From Alphaproteobacteria bacterium (GTDB taxonomy: Bacteria; Pseudomonadota; Alphaproteobacteria; UBA9219; RGZA01), in contig JAKFVN010000013.1 in NCBI GenBank assembly GCA_021732145.1, forward strand, positions 48,518-112,517: DNA of 64,000 nucleotides. Reading direction: 5' to 3'. The notes beneath the pieces were generated by a model, which worked only from the letters and a program-made list of their open reading frames with translations, was not told where the DNA came from and made no database searches. Of the stretch, positions 58,726-64,000 are shown piece by piece. Position numbers and translations under genes: made by a program. Every line of letters starts with the position of its first letter. The stretch's first letter is position 1.

Positions 58726-60863
58726 ACTCGTTTTCTCCCGGGGCTGAATTCTTCATCAAGCAGTCGGCGCAATACGGCATCTGGCGCATCCAATGCAATG
58801 CGTCCGCCGCGCAAAATGCCCAAGGCCTTGTCGGCCATCTTGATGTAGTCGTTGCGGTGGGAAACCAGCACAATGGTTTTCTGGCCTTTCCATTTGGCGA
58901 TTTGGTTTTTAAATGTCTCGCCGCTCTTGCTGTTCAAAATTGCGTAGGGCAATTCATCAATCAGCATGACGGGCGCGTCTTTCAAATAAGCGCGCGCAAG
59001 CCCAATGCGGTAAGCCAGGCTGGCGGGCAGGCCGTCGGCGCTGCCGCCAATGCGCGTTGCAAGGCCTTCAGGAAGCCGTTCAACATCGGTTGCGGCATCC
59101 GCCATGCGCAGGGTTTCCCATAATGCGCTTTCAGGCGCATCGATATTGGCAAGGCGCAGGTTTTCAGCAATGGTTCCATCGAATAATTCGGGAAGCTGCG
59201 GAACATAGGCAAGCTTCTGGCGCAAATCGACCGGATCAAGCTGGCGAATATCGCGGCCATCAATGCGGATGGCCCCCGCCTGCGGATGATAAAGCCCCAG
59301 CAGCAATTTCAAAATGGTGGATTTCCCGGAACCGTTGCTGCCGGAGACGGCCAGCATCTCGCCTTGCTTCAAACGGAAGGAAAGACCGGTGAAAATCGGG
59401 TCTGTCTCGCGGCTGTAGCGCAAGCCGACCTGATCAAATTCCAGTTCGCCCTTGATGGATGGAACATGCACAAGGCTGACAGCGCTTTCACGCTCGGTAT
59501 CAATATCCATCAGGCTGTTAATCTGGCGGATACTGTTTTTAAGCTGTTGCAGGCGCGGCAGCGATGTGGTGACGGTATGCAGCGGCGTTAAAATGCGCCC
59601 GCATAAAATGATTGCTGCAAATAATGCGCCGCCAGTCATGGTTCCATCCCATACGCGCAGCACGCCCGCGTAAATCAGCGTGATGCTGCCAATGACGGAT
59701 ATGAAATGCGCAACGGTATCGGTGACCATGTTGAGGTATTGCGCCTTGAAGGAGAACATGGCGGCGCTGGCGGATACATCGCGGAACTGAGTGCGCCACA
59801 CATCGCTGAGGCCATTGAGGCGAAGTGATTGCAGTTTTTCAAACATTTCGATGTGGCGCTGCTGAATGCGCGAATGCGCGCGCGCGGATTCAAAATTGGC
59901 CTGATGCAGCGGCAGGCGCATCGCAGCCAGCAATGCGCCGTTGAGCGCCAGCACGCCAACCGGTATCCAGAATAGCCACCCGCCAATCGCGCCAAGGAAC
60001 ATAAATGCAAGCAGGGTGAATGGCAGCTCAATGAGGGTGAGGAAAAGCGGGGATGTAAAGAATTCACGCACGGATTCAAATGCCTTCAGGCGTGCGACCT
60101 GCGCAGCAACCGATGCCTGTTCGATGAAGGAAGCAGGCAATTGCAGCAGGCGCGAGAACACGCGGTTGCTGATACCGTGGTCGAGGCGCGCCGTAAACCA
60201 TGCAAGATGATGCGCGCGCATGGAGCACAGGAACGCTTCGGCAAGCAGCACGATGAGCGCGCCGCCCGCAAGGTAAACAAGCGGCGATACCTTGCCCACA
60301 TTGACCACCTGGTCATACATGGTCATCAGCATCAGCGGTAAAACAAGGCCGATGAGGTTTAGCACGCCTGCAATCGCAAAACCTTTGATGAAGGTGCCCT
60401 TAAAGCGCTGCAAAAATCCGCGGAACCAGCCATGACCTGCGGCTTGGCGCGCTTCTTTTTCCTCAACCGGCTGTTGAACATCTAGTTTTGTAAAATAATA
60501 AGCCGTGCCTTTTTGCGTGCCGCCGGATCCGGATGCGTCGCGCAGCACTCGTGGGTTTTGGTATTTCTCATCGACAAACAGGCATGGGAATAAGCGCGCA
60601 TCAATATCACACAGGCGCGTGGCATTGGGGCGGCCCGTATACCCCATGCGCACCATGACATTAAGCAGCTGAACAAGGTCAAACTGCTCCACATGATAGG
60701 GCAGCGCCTGCGTTAAGCGGTTTTTCTCCTGCGCCAGGCCATACGCATCCAGCAAATCGTACAGCGTGTTCAGATAAACATCGCCATGCGTGTCTACTGG
60801 CTGTGGATTGCTGTTGCCCGTTCTGGTTTTTGGAGGCGTGAATGAAATAACGCGGCCGTTCAT
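58722..60863 (-). CDS. T1SS ABC transporter (LapB-like, divergent C39-like N-terminal domain)
   Basis: Walker A SGSNGSGKST, Walker B PVMLIDELP, H-loop IVLVSHR; degenerate signature LPASLAYRIGLARA. Confidence 0.9.
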   Translation of the reverse strand: MNGRVISFTPPKTRTGNSNPQPVDTHGDVYLNTLYDLLDAYGLAQEKNRLTQALPYHVEQFDLVQLLNVMVRMGYTGRPNATRLCDIDARLFPCLFVDEKYQNPRVLRDASGSGGTQKGTAYYFTKLDVQQPVEEKEARQAAGHGWFRGFLQRFKGTFIKGFAIAGVLNLIGLVLPLMLMTMYDQVVNVGKVSPLVYLAGGALIVLLAEAFLCSMRAHHLAWFTARLDHGISNRVFSRLLQLPASFIEQASVAAQVARLKAFESVREFFTSPLFLTLIELPFTLLAFMFLGAIGGWLFWIPVGVLALNGALLAAMRLPLHQANFESARAHSRIQQRHIEMFEKLQSLRLNGLSDVWRTQFRDVSASAAMFSFKAQYLNMVTDTVAHFISVIGSITLIYAGVLRVWDGTMTGGALFAAIILCGRILTPLHTVTTSLPRLQQLKNSIRQINSLMDIDTERESAVSLVHVPSIKGELEFDQVGLRYSRETDPIFTGLSFRLKQGEMLAVSGSNGSGKSTILKLLLGLYHPQAGAIRIDGRDIRQLDPVDLRQKLAYVPQLPELFDGTIAENLRLANIDAPESALWETLRMADAATDVERLPEGLATRIGGSADGLPASLAYRIGLARAYLKDAPVMLIDELPYAILNSKSGETFKNQIAKWKGQKTIVLVSHRNDYIKMADKALGILRGGRIALDAPDAVLRRLLDEEFSPGRKRV

Positions 60864-62683
60864 AAGCGAAGCTCCTGATAGGTTGCGATTTCATAGGTGG
60901 CGGCGGATTTTTGCGTCTGGCGTTCCACCAGCTTGCCGCCGATTAAATCGTAATGCTTATCGGCTATTGCCAGCATGTTGCGGTCATTGCACACGAACAG
61001 CATTGTGACGCGGCCTTTCAGCTTGCCAAGCAAGCTGTAGAGGGCATTATAGCCTTCCTTATCAAGCGCACGGTCGGCGTTATAGAATAAAAGCAAGCGC
61101 GGTTTCATCGCGAGCACGCGCGCAATCGTGATGCGCTGGCGCAATCCCGGCGGAATGGGGTCTGCGGCGGTTCCTTCAAGCTTGGTGTCATAGCCCGCAG
61201 GCATCAGAATAACCTGCTGGTGAATGCCCATGAGTTTCGAGATTTCCATTACGCGCTCTTCGGGCACTGCGCCAAAGCGGGAGAGATTATCGTAAATCGT
61301 GCCGCGGAAAATGGTGGAGGTGGGCGGCAGGAAACCGACATTTTGCACAAGTTCCTGCGCGCTCAAATGATGCGCTTCCATGCCGTTAATCAGCACCATG
61401 CCGGAATGCGGCCTGAGGAGCCCGCTCGCCAGCTTAAACAGGGTGTGCTTGCCGGCCCCATGCTCGCCATACAGCGCAATCGTGTCACCGGGATTGATGC
61501 GCAGCGATATGTTTTTCAATAAGGATGGATGGCCCTTGTATCTGAAGCTGACATTCTTAAACTCAATCGTGCCGCTGTTCTGAAGCGTTTCGCTTTCTGA
61601 ATGGGTGCGCGGCGTGCTGCTGGTTGCAAACAGCGCCTGAATTTTTTTCTGCGCGAGCTCGATATCCTGCAACCGCGTCCATAACCCAAAGGCACGCTGC
61701 ACGGGTTGCATGACGCGGCCTGATAAAAGGACGCATGCAATAAGCGTTCCAAGGCTAATCGTGCCATGAATAACGAATACTGCGCCGCTGGCTGCGACCA
61801 GCAGCATCATGATGTGTGAGTACAGCACACCCTGATCAAACGCATGAACATTCAACCGCGCGGCATGGTAATGCGCGATAGTGGTTTTGGCCTGCCAATG
61901 CTCAAAGCGGCGTTCAAACACTGCTTCAAGGCCAAGCCCTTTCACGGTGTGAATGCCGTTGAGCGCCTTCACAATAAAGCCATAGCGCCCATTATCCGCT
62001 TCGTCGCGCGCACGCAGGGATTGTTTAAGGGCCCGACCAAGCATCCATGCGCTGAGGCTGAAGATAACCAGCAGCGTGATCGGCACGATCACCAGCAGGC
62101 CTGAGAAATAGGTGATGAGGCCAAGGAAGACGAGAACGAAGGGCAAATCAATCAGCGTCATCAACACTTGACCCGATACAAAATCCTTCACCTTTGATAC
62201 GGCGGAGATGCGTTGCAGATGCTCGCCAATGCCCAGTTCTTCAAGCGTGGTGACATCCTGTTCCAGCACATGGCGCACGGCGTTGGTTGCAACCGTGTGC
62301 TCGAAAGTTGCGCCGGCCCATCCGGTTGCGTAGGCGCGCGCAAGGCGAAGGCCCATATCCACCAGCGCGACCAGCGCCGCGCCAATGCACAGCATGTTCA
62401 AAGTTGCCTGGTTTTGATAAGGCACGATGCGGTCATAGACCTGCAATGTGATAAGCGGCAGCGCAAGCGAAAGCACATTGATGGATAACGAGCCCGCAAT
62501 CAGCTCTACAATATTCAGGGTGTAGCCAAGCTTGGGCGCTCGCAACCCTTCAGGCGGGATATGAGTGATGGCAACGCGCGCAGCATCCTTGCGCACCGAT
62601 GCTATCGGTTCGTCCTGAACGGCCGCGGATGCCCGCGCGCGCGGAACCGCGCGGCAAGCAGAAGAATAATGATTTGAAACCAT
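60860..62683 (-). CDS. Second T1SS-type ABC transporter with degenerate nucleotide-binding domain
   Basis: Membrane domain plus NBD with GEHGAGKHTLF, IPPGLRQRITIARVLA, RLLLFYNADRALD, LFVCNDRN. Confidence 0.88.
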   Translation of the reverse strand: MVSNHYSSACRAVPRARASAAVQDEPIASVRKDAARVAITHIPPEGLRAPKLGYTLNIVELIAGSLSINVLSLALPLITLQVYDRIVPYQNQATLNMLCIGAALVALVDMGLRLARAYATGWAGATFEHTVATNAVRHVLEQDVTTLEELGIGEHLQRISAVSKVKDFVSGQVLMTLIDLPFVLVFLGLITYFSGLLVIVPITLLVIFSLSAWMLGRALKQSLRARDEADNGRYGFIVKALNGIHTVKGLGLEAVFERRFEHWQAKTTIAHYHAARLNVHAFDQGVLYSHIMMLLVAASGAVFVIHGTISLGTLIACVLLSGRVMQPVQRAFGLWTRLQDIELAQKKIQALFATSSTPRTHSESETLQNSGTIEFKNVSFRYKGHPSLLKNISLRINPGDTIALYGEHGAGKHTLFKLASGLLRPHSGMVLINGMEAHHLSAQELVQNVGFLPPTSTIFRGTIYDNLSRFGAVPEERVMEISKLMGIHQQVILMPAGYDTKLEGTAADPIPPGLRQRITIARVLAMKPRLLLFYNADRALDKEGYNALYSLLGKLKGRVTMLFVCNDRNMLAIADKHYDLIGGKLVERQTQKSAATYEIATYQELRL

Positions 62684-62701
62684 AGGTTAGGCAGGCCTTA
62701 T

Positions 62702-64000
62702 TTAATGAGACAGGTTTTTACCAAGGTGATCGAACGCGTTATCGGCGGTGGTGGTGGCGGGTGCGTGGATGGTGTTGAGCAGGCTGGTGAGAGGAGACGA
62801 GGCGGATGATTGCGTCGCAGTGGATGCTGCAACGGAGGAAGTGATGTCGGAATGGGTATCAGCCACATCCAGCCAGCTGCTTTGCGCAGTGGTGGTGACG
62901 GCGGCGTTGGCAGAAAAGGCGCGGTCAATCGCATCAGTCCATGATGACGTTGATGCGGTAGGCAGTTCCAGAATGGATAACGGGTTGGAAATCGCGCTGG
63001 TTAACGTGCTGGTTGTGCTTGCAAGTGTATTGGTGAGTGCACTGGCCGTCGTGTTCGTCAGTGCTGATCCATCTACATGGATTGCATCGCTAGTAACAGG
63101 CGTTAAAATGCTGGTGTCAACTGCTGCATTCAGTGTCGAGCCTAATCCGGCATCTGATGTCAGGGCGGATGTTAACCCAGATGTAAGGCCAGATGTTAAG
63201 CCTGTAAGTGCACCGGCAGTGTCAACGGTTTGTCCAACCACCGATGTTGCAGTTTCAACTGTATCAGAAGCCAAGCCAAGCACGCTTTGCAAAAGGCTTG
63301 ACGAAGATCCGCAATTTGAATCATTGGGCGCAGGGGTGCATGAGGGGTTATTCTGGTTCGATACCGATGCGAGTAAATCCAGCACGGGCGCTATAATAGC
63401 ATGGTCAACTGTAGAAACAGTTGTGCCAAGAATTTCTGGAACAGCAGCGACAGTTTGGCCCACCGTGGATAATGTGTTTTCAACAATTGGCGTTGCGGCA
63501 TCGGCAGCGTGACCCACTGTGCAAAGCGCTGTATCAGTGACCGTGCCAAGAATTTCTGGAACAGCAGCGACAGTTTGCGACGCAGTACATAAGGTGTCCC
63601 CCACAACCTGATTGATGGTGCATAGCGCATTGCCGGCAATTTCTGGAACGGCAGAAACTGTCTCGCCCACGGCGTATAGCGCGGTGTCAATGACGGGTGC
63701 CAGCCCATCTAATGCGCTGTCAACGGTGTAAAGTGCATTATCAACGACATGATCAACAAGCGGGATAGCCGTGCTGGCAACCGTTGTTACCGTGTTCACA
63801 ACGGGGTCAAGCACGTGGTCAACCAGCGATGCCAGACCGCAGCTTCCCTGATTACCGCTGGGGTCGCCGCATGAATTATCAGGGTTGGTGAGGTTGCCCA
63901 GCACATCCTGAACGGGATCAAGTGCATGATTCAAGGTATTATCAACCGTGGAAACAATTGTATCGATAGCAGGCGTAACGCTATTCACAACGTCATTCAC
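62702..64000 (-). CDS. Long repetitive VD/T-rich protein, probable T1SS substrate/adhesin; 5' end beyond window
   Basis: 432 aa of repeats such as TVGQTVAAVPEILGT(V)...VDHA; open at 64000; directly upstream of two T1SS ABC genes on the same strand. Confidence 0.7.
   Translation of the reverse strand: MNDVVNSVTPAIDTIVSTVDNTLNHALDPVQDVLGNLTNPDNSCGDPSGNQGSCGLASLVDHVLDPVVNTVTTVASTAIPLVDHVVDNALYTVDSALDGLAPVIDTALYAVGETVSAVPEIAGNALCTINQVVGDTLCTASQTVAAVPEILGTVTDTALCTVGHAADAATPIVENTLSTVGQTVAAVPEILGTTVSTVDHAIIAPVLDLLASVSNQNNPSCTPAPNDSNCGSSSSLLQSVLGLASDTVETATSVVGQTVDTAGALTGLTSGLTSGLTSALTSDAGLGSTLNAAVDTSILTPVTSDAIHVDGSALTNTTASALTNTLASTTSTLTSAISNPLSILELPTASTSSWTDAIDRAFSANAAVTTTAQSSWLDVADTHSDITSSVAASTATQSSASSPLTSLLNTIHAPATTTADNAFDHLGKNLSH
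63423..63690. repeat. Tandem repeat in the T1SS substrate gene, ~120-bp period
   Basis: GTGCCAAGAATTTCTGGAACAGCAGCGACAGTTTG occurs at ~63423 and again at ~63543 (120 bp apart); diverged copy GGCAATTTCTGGAACGGCAGAAACTGTC near 63640. Confidence 0.75.

Noticed and set aside
62748-63512. 254-aa + strand ORF opposite the T1SS substrate
   Set aside because: Mirror of a Val/Thr/Ala-rich repeat coding sequence; no start context or family support.
1-64000. CRISPR array, integrase/transposase, prophage
   Set aside because: No regularly spaced direct repeats and no recombinase, transposase or phage structural gene recognised.

Overview
The window is alphaproteobacterial chromosome. Lineage markers are a SciP/DUF1153 CtrA-inhibitor homolog, hisZ near purA, a YgjP-type hydrolase and an alphaproteobacterial elongator tRNA-Met. 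Most of it is housekeeping: msr genes, ybaL, mnmA, hemB, hisZ, purA, cysK, cysE, lemA, an htpX-like peptidase, ubiA, ilvA and ohr. It also carries a group of small envelope/stress proteins, a diguanylate cyclase, a large hybrid histidine kinase with four receivers, and a type I secretion operon. The best candidate for an under-described system is at the left edge (1-4367). It is a bufferin-like metallophore RiPP locus. A DUF692 (MNIO)-DUF2063 fusion runs off the window and so is missing from the ORF track. It has a Cys/His-rich precursor candidate upstream on the same strand and a divergent canonical DUF2282 (BufA1-type) precursor. Two facing ECF-type promoter candidates (GTAACC-N15/16-GGAA) lie between the precursors, a terminator sits between precursor and enzyme, and four consecutive methionine sulfoxide reductase genes follow (a cytosolic pair and an exported pair). 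Other leads: a protein with four ~52-aa helical repeats (mTERF/TAL-like in pattern); a small palindromic element with covarying stems found in-frame inside coding sequences (reminiscent of Rickettsia palindromic elements); a mosaic intergenic hairpin repeat at three convergent gene junctions; a methyltransferase flanked by two diverged paralogs between hisZ and purA; a SieB-like protein beside tRNA-Met; a pseudokinase/basic-tail membrane protein pair; and a type I secretion system with two ABC subunits that have degenerate ATPase motifs and a repetitive substrate. All calls come from reading the sequence; no database search was run.
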